Shown here piece after piece: positions 12,001 to 24,110 of a stretch of 64,000 bases of DNA. The notes under the pieces are model-generated. The model did no database searches. It saw nothing but the letters and a program-made list of their open reading frames with translations, and was not told where the DNA came from. Numbering within the stretch: the first letter of the stretch is position 1; every line of letters begins with the position of its first letter. The position numbers and the translations under genes were made by a program. Source of the stretch: Liolophura sinensis (Eukaryota > Mollusca > Polyplacophora > Chitonida > Chitonidae); the NCBI RefSeq assembly GCF_032854445.1, contig NC_088295.1, positions 64,463,249 to 64,527,248 of the forward strand, in the 5' to 3' direction.

Positions 12001-13611
12001 TTAAACAAAAAAGACAGAAAAAAAATTAGCAGGTTTATTAATGTCATGAAACTCTGAAAACGTGTAGCTCTCAAGGTTCAGTATCTGTTAGTGACTTATT
12101 CCAGACAAGAAGAATGGGTTCCCCAAGTGTGCTATCAATACAGTAACACTGGCCTATATCCCATGCTATCTTCTTGCTATTCAAAGCTCACTTTCCTTGT
12201 TGGGCAATCTGACAGGCGAATCACTGGTGATAAACAAGTTTCTGTTCAATCCGGAGTTAACAGGGAGGAACAAGGGCTTTTTTTCCCCTCTTTTTCTCAA
12301 TCTTCCTTGCATGGACGAGTACTGCCAGTGTAAGGGGCAGAAGGTGGATCAAAGGTGTCTTAGGCCAGCAAAACAGCTTGAGCTTTGATTGCGCTGATTG
12401 CATAATGGAATCTAGTTTTAGGACATCTGTCCTGTTTTCATCAGCAATATGCATGTACAAGGCCAAAGAATTTCTTCTTTCCGGGTAACCTTGTGGTATG
12501 CCCTACTGCTAATCAATAATGCAACTTGTGTGGCCTATAGGAGAAGCCTCTCTGTATCCAGAACACCCAGCAGTCTATCATAGCGTGCAAAAGCTGTATT
12601 ACATGACATTTCACTTGTACTAAGTTATATTTTTGGGGGCAATATGCCTAAAATCATCTCCTCCCTCTATTTATATACATCTCACCAACTTCATCAATGC
12701 TAATGAAGTTCTCCTCTGCCCATAGAAGAAGTCCCCTAGGAGTCTCCCCAATATCAGAATTAACTGTACCCATAGACAAGGCAACTTTTCTCCTATCAGA
12801 AGATACAGGGACAAAAGGTGCAACTTTCTTCAATAATATCAACATTTAATGTACTATTATGGCCATATAAAACTATAGCCTTGTAGGATAACTTCCACCT
12901 CTCAATGACCTTTAGGTCAACAGGTGTTTATACCTGATTGTACTTTAGTGGTTGATATATTAGTTGATTTAACACACAATATCACAAAATAAAACTATGT
13001 ACTAAGGGTTTTTCCCAAAATCTACTATTTTCAAGCACATTCAAAACTTCGAAAATTCCTTTAACAAATTGAAGAACTTGTATAGATTTTAAGTATCAGT
13101 AGGAACCCTGCAGATTTGATACACGATACAGTTTCTCTGAATGAAGTTGGAAATTTTATGAATTTTGAGATGAAACTTTTCTGGCAGGGTTGACTGACAC
13201 GTACCTCATAATTTCAAATACATACAATTTTATGATCTCTGAAGAATAGCTTTAAACATGTTCCTTGTATCAATAAAGTTAAAATATTTGAACAATTTTT
13301 GTGATGGCAATACTGAAAACCTATAGTAAGCACAGGTACCATTATTGTACATGTACCATTTCAATAACACACAAAATACCCATACCTGGATAAATAGTGA
13401 ATTACTCAGGCACTTTATTCATGCAGTGATAGTTCAATTACACAATGGTTACCAGGTAATTTTGGATGGAGAAACCACTACTATACTATACATTGGCAGT
13501 CTCAGGTAAAACTTTGTGCAACTATACAGCTATAATGCGCATCTCCTGCAACTACAGTTTGGGCTTCAGTTTTAACTGCCCACAAATTTCATGGGCCATA
13601 TCAACTGCTGT
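9061..13611. other. gene-less stretch with some CpG-richer patches
   Basis: Mostly unique DNA. The patches 9590-9900 (122-codon frame, an AAGATCAAA site near 9791), 10380-10640 and 11480-11710 are less A+T-rich and could be non-coding elements or decayed exons. None has a recognisable peptide or a paired acceptor and donor. The remainder, especially 12840-13460, is ordinary A+T-rich sequence. Confidence 0.5.
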
Positions 13612-13670
13612 GTTTCTGTATCTTTTCTTATATTTCACATCCTTAATCTTCATAGTACATGTGCACACCT
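13612..13670 (+). repeat. left copy of a roughly 60-bp direct repeat
   Basis: The segment TTTCTGTATC...ATATTTCACATCCTT...GTGCACA recurs at 14050-14113, about 438 bp away, with a few substitutions and small indels. The two copies flank the SINE at 13711-13910. Confidence 0.7.
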
Positions 13671-13710
13671 TACTTTTGCCGATGGAAAGTAAATGTCAAA
13701 ATAAACAACC

Positions 13711-13910
13711 TTTGTTTGATTTATTTATTTATTATTTGATTGGTGTTTTACGCCGTACTCAAGAATATTTCACTTATACGACAGAGGGCCGCATTATGGT
13801 GGGAGGAAACCAGGCAAAGCCCAGGGAAAACCCACGACCATCCGCAGGTTGCTGAAATACCCTCCCACATACAGCTGGAGACGAAGCCAGCATGAGCTGG
13901 ACTTGAACAG
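13711..13910 (-). mobile_element. SINE group I, tRNA head truncated
   Basis: Read on the plus strand, it starts with the TTTATTTATT tail and runs through TTGATTGGTGTTTTACGCCG, ACTCAAGAATATTTCACTTA, GGTGGGAGGAAACCAGGCA and GACCATCCGCAGGTTGCTG, ending near GACTTGAACAG. The element lies on the minus strand, with the tRNA-like promoter end at the right. It stops inside the B-box region, so the A-box half is missing. The sequence matches my memory of a SINE abundant in molluscs. No clear target-site duplication was found. Confidence 0.85.
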
Positions 13911-14049
13911 GTACACATACAGGTATATAATGTAGATATCATGTGTCACTTCATTATTTATGAACAACCTAACTATACATTACTGGATGGCTACTAACTC
14001 CTTTTACCAGGCATAAAACATAACCATTCCAGTTTTATTTAAAGATGTG

Positions 14050-14113
14050 ATTCTGTATCTGTTTTCTCATATTTCACATCCTTGATATCATAATAGATAC
14101 CCCGTGCACATCT
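14050..14113 (+). repeat. right copy of a roughly 60-bp direct repeat
   Basis: Partner of 13612-13670. Shared blocks are TTCTGTATC, ATATTTCACATCCTT and GTGCACA. Confidence 0.7.
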
Positions 14114-14619
14114 GACCTTGGTTTACTTGACTGACAACCGAAACATGCATAAAAAGGTGATCAGTATACCTGATAAGTTTAAACCTCCATCGGGCTGGGA
14201 GAGGCTGCAAAAGTAATCAACAGTCTGATGACTAGTTTTGCTGCAGCTTCAAGTGGATTCACAACTAAACCAGCTATGTTCCTCTATCATCTGGATGCTT
14301 TAGTCAGTTTTACAGTGGCAACTTCTGGACTTTGCAGGGTGTATCAACATGTGGATGCTATAGAACTCAGTGAATATACATTGGTTGGTTTATTTAGGCT
14401 TCACTGTCCCATAAAACAGCCCTTGCTCATAAATCAATTATGACCCTACACAAACAAATTGGTAGGGAAGGAGGAACAAGATAGAGGGAAACCAGATGCT
14501 GACGCTCTTTACCTACAAGTAGTAAAAGAGGAGGAACCTGGTGGTACGTTGAGCTATTTCATCCATGAGGCACATAAGGTTCAATACCAGCCTAGGACAT
14601 CAAATTTGTAGATTTAATT
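14114..14619. other. gene-less stretch
   Basis: No gene is seen. A GGTTCAATACC segment near 14578 resembles a tRNA B box, and part of 14460-14600 may be the remnant of another small retroposon. The evidence is too weak to call it. Confidence 0.4.
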
Positions 14620-14875
14620 TCTCTGCTTTCATTGCTCCTGATTCAAAGTCAGGAGACCTGAGATCAAACCCAGGTCGGATGATACAGAAGACTTTAAAAA
14701 TGGTACTTGTTGGTTTCTCGCTTGGCACTTAGTACTGAGAGGTTAGAGCAAGAAACAAGACTGGTTGTCATTGTCAGTGTAATGTGATTTGTGATTGGAT
14801 GGGTTGTCATGTCTTGTGTCTTTGTCATGATACTTTATTGGCATGGACTCACCCTACCACAAGAGGATACAATAA
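14620..14875 (+). mobile_element. SINE group II with tRNA-like head
   Basis: The head folds like two arms of a tRNA. CCTGA and TCAGG pair around the 7-base loop TTCAAAG (anticodon-position CAA), and ACCTG and CAGGT enclose AGATCAAAC, a degenerate B box. The D-arm is decayed. The body shares CTCGCTTGGCA, GACTGGTTG and GTCAGTGTAATGTGA with the element at 35695-35986, and its central part also with the group III elements. It ends near CTCACCCTACCACA. Boundaries are approximate. Confidence 0.75.
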
Positions 14876-16230
14876 ATGTACAAACATCTAATGACTCCTG
14901 ATCGGCACATGATTGAAAAAATGTTAAGTCTGATGTACAACTCCATGCACAGGTACACGTACATTCATCACAAGTTTGTATGTCTAACATGGGAAGGCTT
15001 GCCAGTGGCTAGTGGTTCATCCTTGATGCCTTGGTTTCCTGCACACATATACACATACATGTATATGTACGTCATTGGGAGTCATGTCAAGATGATATCA
15101 ATTCTATTAAGTTGTTTTACTGGCAGGCCAACATTAAAAAAAATCTGAAAATTTATTTAAAAAATAAACTGAAAATCCACCTTTTTATCGTGTCTGATCT
15201 TGACATTTTGCGATCATCTAAACATGTCCAATAGGAAAAATTGCTGGATAGCCCACATTTCACATAAATGAGATGTTTTTCTGTTTTATTTCTATAATCT
15301 GACATCGGAAAAAGGTTAATTCTGCCTGTCAAACAACAATTCAAATTAGTGTAACCCGGACAATAATTAAATAAATACAAAAATAAACTCAAGCATCAGA
15401 ACCATGAAATGCTGATCTCAAAATGAAAAAGGACATTCTCCTGTATATTGCTATAATCCTGCTGTAATATAATGCCAAATTCAATTACATGTACCTCATT
15501 AAACATTGATACAAAGTAACGTGTATACTGCCAGTGCTGTTTGATTTATAGATTGACACATCAACAGTTTCTTACACATCACCTGTTAATTAATCATGAA
15601 GAACCCTTGCTGGATCCTTTCTTACCTGTACATGCTCAAGTGTGAGCAAATTAACTTATAACTAATTACTTTGTTTCATCCAACCACAAAGTAGTTCAGG
15701 CAAAATTGCCAACTTCAATGAGGTACACAAATGCTAAAGGTGTTTATACAGTAAGTGAAGCCAATAACACAGAGGTGGATAGGTTTCTTGAAAATCCATT
15801 TGTTTGTATACATATATTTATTTATCTGACTGCAGTTTTATGTCATTCTAAATAAGTTTCACTCTTACAATGGCACTCAGGTTTATTAGTGCTGGAAAGC
15901 AGCCAGAGCTGAGTGGAAGTGAACACATGTTGTCTTACATGTACACCTACCTGGCAAACCCCTTGACCTAAAGCTGGAACCTAGCCAATCGGTAATACAG
16001 TCAAACACACAACCCCATTAATCAAATGTGAGGGGTCTTGCCGTAAGACTCTAAGGCCAGTGAGGCCTTCCTTACTTCCATGCATACATAATTCTGTTTC
16101 ACTAACCGATATACACATGCACATATATATATACATATATGCAGTGTACAAGAAATGATGCAGCCATGCTGCCAGGATTCCCTCGTTGTCCATCAATGTA
16201 GTCGGCTCATACCTGGCTCATATCAAATGT
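14876..16230. other. gene-less stretch
   Basis: Unique A+T-rich DNA with three TACATGTA octamers (near 15057, 15486 and 15936) and short TA-rich runs near 16120. No gene is seen. Confidence 0.55.
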
Positions 16231-16446
16231 ATGAAGTGATTTATACCACACAAGATTATTTTACTTATATAACAGCTAGCATTAGGTGGGAGGAAACTGG
16301 GGAAACCCATGACCATCCGCAGGTTACTGACAGACCTTCCCACATACAGCCAGAGAGGCAGTCAGCATATGCTGGACTTGAACTCTCAACGGGATCGCAT
16401 TGATGGGAGGCTCTTAAGTCATTGCTACAAAGCTTTGGTGCTCTAC
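16231..16446 (-). mobile_element. SINE group I, most of tRNA-related head kept
   Basis: Aligned to the other group I copies, it has decayed versions of the TTTCACTTATA, GTGGGAGGAAAC and GACCATCCGCAGGTTACTG segments. It continues through GCTGGACTTGAACTCTCAAC and a further head segment to about 16446. On the minus strand GAGTTCAAGTCC is a good RNA polymerase III B box. The tail end is badly diverged and no target-site duplication is visible, so this is an old copy. Confidence 0.8.
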
Positions 16447-17289
16447 ACTTTGTAGGACAATCACACCTAATATACAGGCAGGTGACGATGATCGTGCGTC
16501 CGTTTTCCCAGTCTAACCTTTATTAAAGATCACTTGTTTCCCCACCAACACTGAGTGCATATCATTTTGTAACTTTATGTCACATGCAGTAAAGTCTGTC
16601 AGTCTTGTTTCTTTAACTCACAGAACTTACCGCTATTATATACTCGCTAAAAAAATTCTTGGATATGGCATTAAACAAAAAATCATATATAAATAAAGAA
16701 ATAGAGAATTAATCTAATTACCGATGTATTTCAAAGTCGACAATACGTTTTTTAAATAAAATGCCAAGAAGACCCGCTCTGGAACGCCAACTGTCATGTC
16801 TCAATATTACAATCATGTAAAGGCTTGGATGACTCCCTTCAGGATACAGTAACCAGCAGATACAGGAGATCATCAAGTATGTGCCCTATATAAGAGGATA
16901 TGTCAATCATAAACAATCCCTGTTAAGGTCAACACCCCTAAAGCAACTGTCACTAAATCAAATATACTTTATCACTTAAAATGAAGCTCCTCTATGCACC
17001 TGCAAGCTAGTCCCATATAATGATCAACCTTAGGCCAGCACCAGTTTGTGGCATGTCACTTGATATGTAAACAACATATTTATACAGTTAAATCATATGC
17101 CATTCATGAGCTTCACCATATGCTGGTAAAACAAGATTAAAAAGGAGACAATAATTCAAAATGTCAGATGTCATAATTTTCATGCCAGAAAACATCCAGA
17201 TATATTCTCTGCATCTGAGATGTCTTTGACACTGCTAAGTGACAATTTTGTTCTTCTTTTTTTAACCATTGTGTGAGACATCTTTTATA
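16447..17289. other. gene-less stretch
   Basis: Unique A+T-rich sequence. An 87-codon minus-strand frame that starts at 17427 runs into its right end. Nothing recognisable is present. Confidence 0.5.
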
Positions 17290-17720
17290 ATCTTTGAGAG
17301 CCAATTTGACACTTTGTTCACAGAAAAATGTGCACCAGTCCATGGCAGGGCAGAATTCCAGAAGCGATGTCGGCGGAGTGTACTTTTGCAGAGGTGCTAC
17401 AAGTGAAGGGCTCACCCTTCCCCACAAATCTTCATGGGTGTCAATTTTCCTCTGCTGCCAGACACTACTATTGATTTGTTATCGGAAAGCACGAAACTGC
17501 CCCCATTGAACTGTCAGCCAAGACACCAATTCTCGCTGACGAAGAACATTAAATTCAGATCATTGCAGTTTCTAAATCAGCTCTCTAAATATGCACTTCG
17601 CTTCGTTTTCACTGAAGAAGCTTATTTCCACGTAAATTTCATTGGGCAAGAAAACGTTTTCCCTGCGACACTTTTTCGCTGAAACCCATCTGAGGATCAG
17701 CCAGATGGGATTAACACAAG
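17290..17720. other. possible exon or conserved non-coding block
   Basis: This block has lower A+T and a pyrimidine tract followed by CTGCTGCCAG ending at 17461, a good acceptor-like sequence on the plus strand. The frame after it is open to a TGA at about 17682, and a GTAAAT donor-like site lies near 17634. A minus-strand frame over 17164-17427 is also open. Neither peptide is recognised, and open frames on both strands argue against reading either as coding with confidence. Confidence 0.2.
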
Positions 17721-18539
17721 GTAGAGGCAGGCCAAGTACAGGTTCGCAATCAAATTATCTCTGGCTTCTGGGTTCATACCTACATCAACAATATCTTTTT
17801 ACACCATTGTTCTGAGGAGAAATTAGATGCATGGGGATAAATTTGCAATAATCTTAACAAGTGAAATCCTATACAGAGTGAGACAAGGTGGGAGGCATGG
17901 CCGATGCCAAGGGCATGGATAAAAACTTGAGTGCTCAAAACTGTGTTACAAAAACATATTACTTATCAACTGTGCAGATGCAGACATCAATCTATAGCTA
18001 GACATTTATTTTGGGATAGAACGTGAATGGCGCCAACTTCCATTTGAAAAGAAATCCAGGAACAGCTACATGTCAATGATCAAAAACATCCAAATTGTAC
18101 TGAAGTGTAATAGCACTAGCACATAAGTGTAGGAATGTAACTCCAAATACAGACAAAAACAGAATAATACAGTCATTATGATATTCCAGAATTTTTACAC
18201 CAACTTGATTCAAGGATTTATACAAGGTTTCTTTATAAATTCAATAAGTTTTCATTGTGATATTACATATTAAGGTATATGCATGTGCCATTTTCAAGAA
18301 GAAAACTTCAGACGCCAATGGTGAAAGAAAAAATGCAAAGATCATGAGTTTCATTATTTTTGATTGGAGTTTAATTATTGGCTTTCCTTTTGTCAGAACT
18401 TTGTCAGTAGACATTCAGGACTGCCTTAAGGATACACCAACATTTATGTGCACTAATACCTCAGTCTTGATGTCCACGGACACTCACACAGCCACTAAAA
18501 CACCCAGAAGCTAATAATGACACTGCAGGTGAAGTTCGC
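17721..18539. other. gene-less stretch
   Basis: Unique sequence with no gene, repeat or element that I can identify. Confidence 0.5.
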
Positions 18540-19170
18540 TGGGGCACTATACAGAGTCTGATAGTCATGATACTATACATAGTGTGTTTCGCTCAACATA
18601 TAGTCACTGGAGTCCCATTCTGCCGGCTTAACAGACAATCATCAATACGACGCTATCAGTGAAGTTTTTGGCCATGGTCCTCAGTCTGAGGCACAGCCGA
18701 ATGACTGCGGCGGAACTGTTCAATACAAGTGCTGAGCATATGTCTATATACCAGTGTTACCAGTGAGACAGTGATTGACACCCACTATAACCAATGTAAC
18801 AGCAGGCTTCTTTCTTGAGCGGTATTAAATCCAATGCCAGCAGAAGGTCTGATTAAAGTGCCATTTCAATAAACTGGTCAAGTGAGGCCGAAATTGGGAA
18901 AGGCGGCGAGCAGTGAATCAGACTTGTCAAAACTTTCCTAATCCATGCAATATTCATTGTTGACTGTGGGGCTTCTTAATGGCTTATGTAGGCTTCAATA
19001 ATCAAGTATATTGGACAGATAAGGGATAGGGAAGACGCCACATCCTGTTCAGAAGACACGTCCAATGTGGAATATGTAAATATGACATAAACAGACTGTT
19101 CGCTGGCATCCCGAGAGTTGGCCGATATGACAGCATCAAGGCAAGGAGACGAGCCAACTACTGGGCCTTG
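18540..19170. promoter_or_regulatory. candidate conserved non-coding element
   Basis: About 18 CpGs fall in this block, against very few in its flanks. It has developmental-type binding cores: TAATCC at 18939-18944 followed by ATTGTT at 18956-18961, AGTGATTGACA near 18771 and CCAATGTAA near 18792. No frame of note is open. It reads like an enhancer-type element, but conservation cannot be judged from one sequence. Confidence 0.25.
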
Positions 19171-19624
19171 TCACCTACACTTCACCACATGGGCAGTCCA
19201 TGTCAAGATAACTCACAAGATCTCCAAAGATCACTCGACTCACAAAGCAGAGGGAACCCAAAAGAAAAGTTAACTGTAAACGATTCAGCTTTTCTTTTAC
19301 ACAAAAACTTGTTACCAGGAGATCTGATTCTTTCAATAAAATGATGTTATTATGCACTATCATAATACGATACTTCAGTTACTGTTACTTAAATCATGTT
19401 TACATTAACTCCTAAAGGGCTAATTACAGACCTGAAAACAGGCGTCTAACATTTTTGAAACACGCTTTCCGAGAAAGTTGTATGGACCCTAGTGTCCATG
19501 TAGAATACCAAGGTTATTTGACCCAAGAAACATTCAGGTTCTGCAGTGTAAGCAATACTTATGCAATAATGTGTAATTTAGAAACATTTTTTGGGACAAA
19601 TTAGGAAATATATACAAGTATATA
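19171..19624. other. gene-less stretch
   Basis: A+T-rich unique sequence leading into the inverted-repeat element at 19625. Nothing else is seen. Confidence 0.5.
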
Positions 19625-19836
19625 TTGTATTTCACCTGTATTGACATTTTTAAGTGATACATTTTGCTTGATTCTGGCGGATTTGTTCACCTTACAGGGT
19701 GGCTTTAGAGTTTTTTGTGAAGTTTGATTAACACCTCATCAGAAGAACTAAGACCTTAACATCAGAAATCATTTTAAGGATTTTATGTGCATCTGAAAGC
19801 GCATTTTTATGTACCAAAGTTTAGGTGAAATACAGC
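19625..19836 (+). mobile_element. MITE-like element, copy 1
   Basis: About 212 bp bounded by inverted ends: TTGTATTTCACC at the left and GGTGAAATACAG at the right. The interior shares AAGTGATACATTTTGCTTGA, GAAGTTTGATTAA and the CATTTTTATGTACCAAAGTT-type end with the copies at 27904 and 29290. No coding capacity, as expected of a non-autonomous DNA transposon. Orientation is arbitrary. Confidence 0.75.
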
Positions 19837-22800
19837 ACATGTCCATGTACTTTATATAGTTAATGAAATTCTTCCCTTGGATATCAAAATGCATCTCAGC
19901 ATGACTACATTTCCATTTATTTAATTCAGCATTTGAATTTTGTTCAGACAGGCATAATCAAGACTTTTCCATAATACGACAGTAACGTTTATAGATGGAG
20001 GATAATCTGAAAAGTCCTTCACCAGGTACCTGAACGCCTGCACTTAAAGCTGTATCCTGACCAGTCAGAGCTGGATTGGAGTCACAGATTTCACTGGTCA
20101 AGTCGAATGACAGCATAAGAAGAAAGTAATATAAAGAGTATATCCATTTAATAAACTAATTAATGACACAAAAATAAAATATTTTTACAGCAGTGAAAAC
20201 GCTGCTTTTTTCAGAACATACCTTAAGTTGTATCTGGTGTTCTACCATCACAAGGAAGCTGCACAGAAGAGCCTGAGGGGCACACGTATACTTACAATGT
20301 GAGGGTATAAGCCAGCAACAACAACAATGCTGGCCTTCCTAGGCTAATGTTAGGCAAGGAAGGAGGGCGTATGAGTATGACAAAAATGAATCTATGGAAG
20401 TTTTTAACCCCATGATGAAGTGTGACATATGGAAAGCATCTGTAGCTGTTACATACGTATCAAGTGTAGGAGGTCATCACACTCAAAAAAAAAAAAAAAA
20501 AATCTCATGGCAAAGACGGAAGGCACTTGTTATTTTTTCGGTGGGCGGTAGAACATTTTTATGCATTAGATGTTCTGCATGAATAACTGCCAGCCTTGGT
20601 AATTTACCATACAATTTAGCAATTTGCAACCCAAGACTTCACTACAGCTTAATGGTAGCCGTTACATAAGACTAGCAGCCAGTTCACTCGCTTAATTTGC
20701 CCTAGTATCTGATGGAGTAAGAAAGTGTTCACATAGGTCGTGTCAAACAAGGGCAAACATGAAAGTGAATCCGGCAAGATGAAGGCAAAAACAAGACAGT
20801 TCCTCACCTGGGAACATCTTCTCAAGATGCAAAAACAGGTGTTGCCAGCATGATGAAAACATATAACATACTCAGGTAAAAAAATATCACGGATTAGCAG
20901 CCTGGTTTTAGATTCTGTTTATTAAAGCCCATTTCTTCTCCTGGGTCATGTCAGAGCTGGGATTTTTACGATCATCAAATGTACTATTTTTTATGCACAG
21001 AGAACACTGGGTAAGAAAATTACTGCATAACTTAACATTTTAACATTTACTATTTGTCTGGAGCTCCTTACTGAAAGTTTATAACCTTCATGTACTACAT
21101 GTATTAAAATGTATTATAAGAAATCAGAGAGATAAGAAACCAATATGCCATACATACTCTATGTATGGGAACCTAGTGCCCTGGGAATACAATTTCAATC
21201 AGAAGTCTTTGAACTGTGTTTCTGTTTCAGCAGTTGAGGACAGTTTTACTATCAGTTGGTGTATCAGTAGAGTACAGTAAAAATGTTAGGCTAACTTTGG
21301 CTGACATTAATTTACTGATCACCTGTCTCGGTGTGCTATGGAGGAACAACTGATTCCAGTTTCCCTCCTAAATTTTCTCCATTGTTTGTTTAGTTTGTGT
21401 GAGACTTTCTCTGATGCCCATGCTGTGGTAAATGTAATAAAAAATGGTTGCTGAATATTTCTGACAGGTCACCCGGGACAATAGGACATTTTTTCACCTT
21501 AGATATGAAAGAGTTTCAACTCGAAACTCCTGGCTATTCGCCAAGGCAGAAGAAATACTCTGGTCAAATGAGAAAGCCCCAATTATGCCCTATTCCTAAA
21601 TACTAAAATGCAAACTGGGGAAGAAGTGAGAAAAACTGCCAGTTTCTTTAATGTCTGAACAAGGTTCTCCCCGCTTACACAGGGAATGCTCTCAACTACC
21701 CATTCACATACCAGATTTTTTTTATTGTATTATGGTACTGACGAAATATATTTCATTATACTCCCATTGTGGCCACACAATCCACCCCCCCCCCCACCCA
21801 AATTTATAAACTTTAATATCACTATTTCACTGTGTAAACAGTAAGAATGTATCAAAAATACTACTGTAATATATTAAATAATGAACGCAAGCATGTACAA
21901 TTTAATGAATAAAGAAGGTTAAATATTGTACAATTTAATGAACACCTGTATTATGTGTGTGTCAAGCCAGGTATGTAATATATATTTTAATGAATAATAA
22001 GTATATGTCACTACAGGTAGTTCAATGTCAAGATGTCTCAAGAATGCATTAAATAGCTGGCTAAAATTCCCATGGCCACTTCCTATACCGTCTCACAGGA
22101 TGATACATTAATACTGTTATTCCAGTACAAACACATGTGAGAATGTCTTTTGTTTTGAGCTATGGAAAGAATTTGGCAATGAATTTGGTCACCAATGCAG
22201 TTCTGTGATATATGGCAAAGAGTAACCAGAAGCTGGGTTGTAGTTCTCTGTCTGAGTTAAAACCACACCAGATGTTGGCTGGGTAGTTCCATGGAACACC
22301 CAGGGGGGCCATTTCCTGTAGGTGGAGGGACACAAAACAACACAGCGGTTCAAGGTCACAGAAATCGGTCAGCCCTGGTTGCACTGTCCTGGGGTGAACT
22401 ACAATTACTAACCACTATGCTGAACCTACATGACCTTAAATTCTTTGATTCACACCTATTCTTAAAAGCCAGAGCATGTGTATAACTATAATATATGTAT
22501 ATACTTTGTTTATCACGTCAATTACTTTTCACCTGTATACAGATGGCATAATCATAAATATATATGCACTCCTGAAAACTATATCCACCAACACACTGTT
22601 CCAAGTTGTATTTAGGCCTGTGGTCCTATATACAATAAAAAATAATATTTTAGATATTAACATTTAATGATCAAAGGCAAAACATGACTATAATATTAGA
22701 GCTAGTAAACACAGACAACACTGGCAAACATAGTGCTGATCAACTCTAAAGTTTCATGATGATCTGGATTTACTAATCATCACAAAGTGAGATAAATCTG

Positions 22801-23779
22801 CCTTTACATTTAACAGGTAACAGGTGAATTTTAAGGAAATGGTTCTTCTGCATTATCTCTTGTGATATACACGTATCTCTTCAGTTCATATCTATACACA
22901 TATCAAAGTATTAAAACTGCATTTATAGATCAATCAGATTAATTTTCTATCTTTACTTCTCCTTAAGGTTTCCATAAATAAATTTCCATATATATATATA
23001 ATTCAAGCATATACACCTACTTGTACACATACATATCTGCTTGTGATAAAACTAGAAACCAGAATGGATGAGGAGGAGAAAATAAAATATCAACTTTGAC
23101 AGAGCTGAACTAAACAGCTGCCAGTGTGGTCTACAACCTTTAGGTTTTGAGAACCCATCTGAGAAATCAGTAAGGGGAGATACAGCAGTAGAGTGTGAAG
23201 TGTTTACTGTAGTAAAGATCACCCTCCCTGCTGTTGATTACACTGTAACTGGACACCCTGTTAACCACCATCTGGTCGGGCTCACACTGACCACTGGTCA
23301 GACTAACTGATTAAACTTTGATGGAGGTCTCACTAATGGACATCAGGGCTAACACACTAAACAGAACTACTGGATGATACTCTGGCTAGCACAAGGTGTC
23401 TTACATCAACCTTGAAAGAAGGACTCCTGACAGGAAGATGCAAACAGTTTAATCACCAAAAGCAACTCTTAACAAAAGTAATATTAAGGTGCAGATATTG
23501 TTATCCTCTTACTACATGTAATTACTCTGAAAATGATATGAAAAATGTTACAAAAGAGTATTTTGAAAAAGTAGATAACTTTGCTTTGTAAATAATCTTT
23601 TCCTGAGCTCAATTGACTTATTTATAGGAACAAAGAGGCAAACCTTAATATCTGCACTCTCAAGTCCACAGTCAACACACCCTTTATCCAGGATGAAATG
23701 ATGATTTGTAAAAGCCCTATAGATGTTTCTCTAACAGTCAGATGTTGCACATGGACATGGCATTATGTACTATGTGTTA
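19837..23779. other. gene-less stretch
   Basis: Unique A+T-rich DNA with an 18-base A run at 20485-20502 and an 11-base C run at 21785-21795. There is a perfect 9-bp hairpin with a 3-base loop at 21148-21168, and the 15-bp palindrome-like CTGACCACTGGTCAG at 23287-23301. No gene is seen. The hairpins are within chance expectation for this length. Confidence 0.5.
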
Positions 23780-24110
23780 ACAACAGTGAAGAGAATGCAC
23801 AACATTTGAAATTGGTCTTCTGAACATGGCGCTTCTCTGTGGTAGCAAGGGGAGCTTTAAACAGTGTAACTTTCATCATTAACGCAGCTACTCTCCATTT
23901 CACACCTGATGCTCAATGGTAACATCCATTTGATAGAAGACATTAAAGCTGTAATTACAGGTAATGTGAGAATTCTCAGACTGAAGGTCATTCAAGGTCA
24001 GCCTGAAGGCTAAAGGAGGGAAATGTCATTTCCACTAGGCTTGAACACATTTGTCATTGATAGCATTTAATACAGTTAGCTCATGGTGGGGCTGGAGACA
24101 TCCCACAGTG
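23780..24110. promoter_or_regulatory. possible non-coding regulatory block
   Basis: A more complex, less A+T-rich stretch with repeated AGGTCA-type half sites (GAAGGTCATTCAAGGTCA near 23983) and TAATTACAGGTAAT near 23953. AGGTCA direct repeats are typical nuclear-receptor sites; here they are about nine bases apart, which is not a standard spacing. Weak evidence only. Confidence 0.15.

Noticed and set aside
13466-13855. 129-codon plus-strand frame
   Set aside because: Its second half runs through the group I SINE tail and body, so the frame is incidental.
14540-14600. tRNA B-box-like GGTTCAATACC
   Set aside because: No matching A box or cloverleaf at the right distance; possibly retroposon debris.
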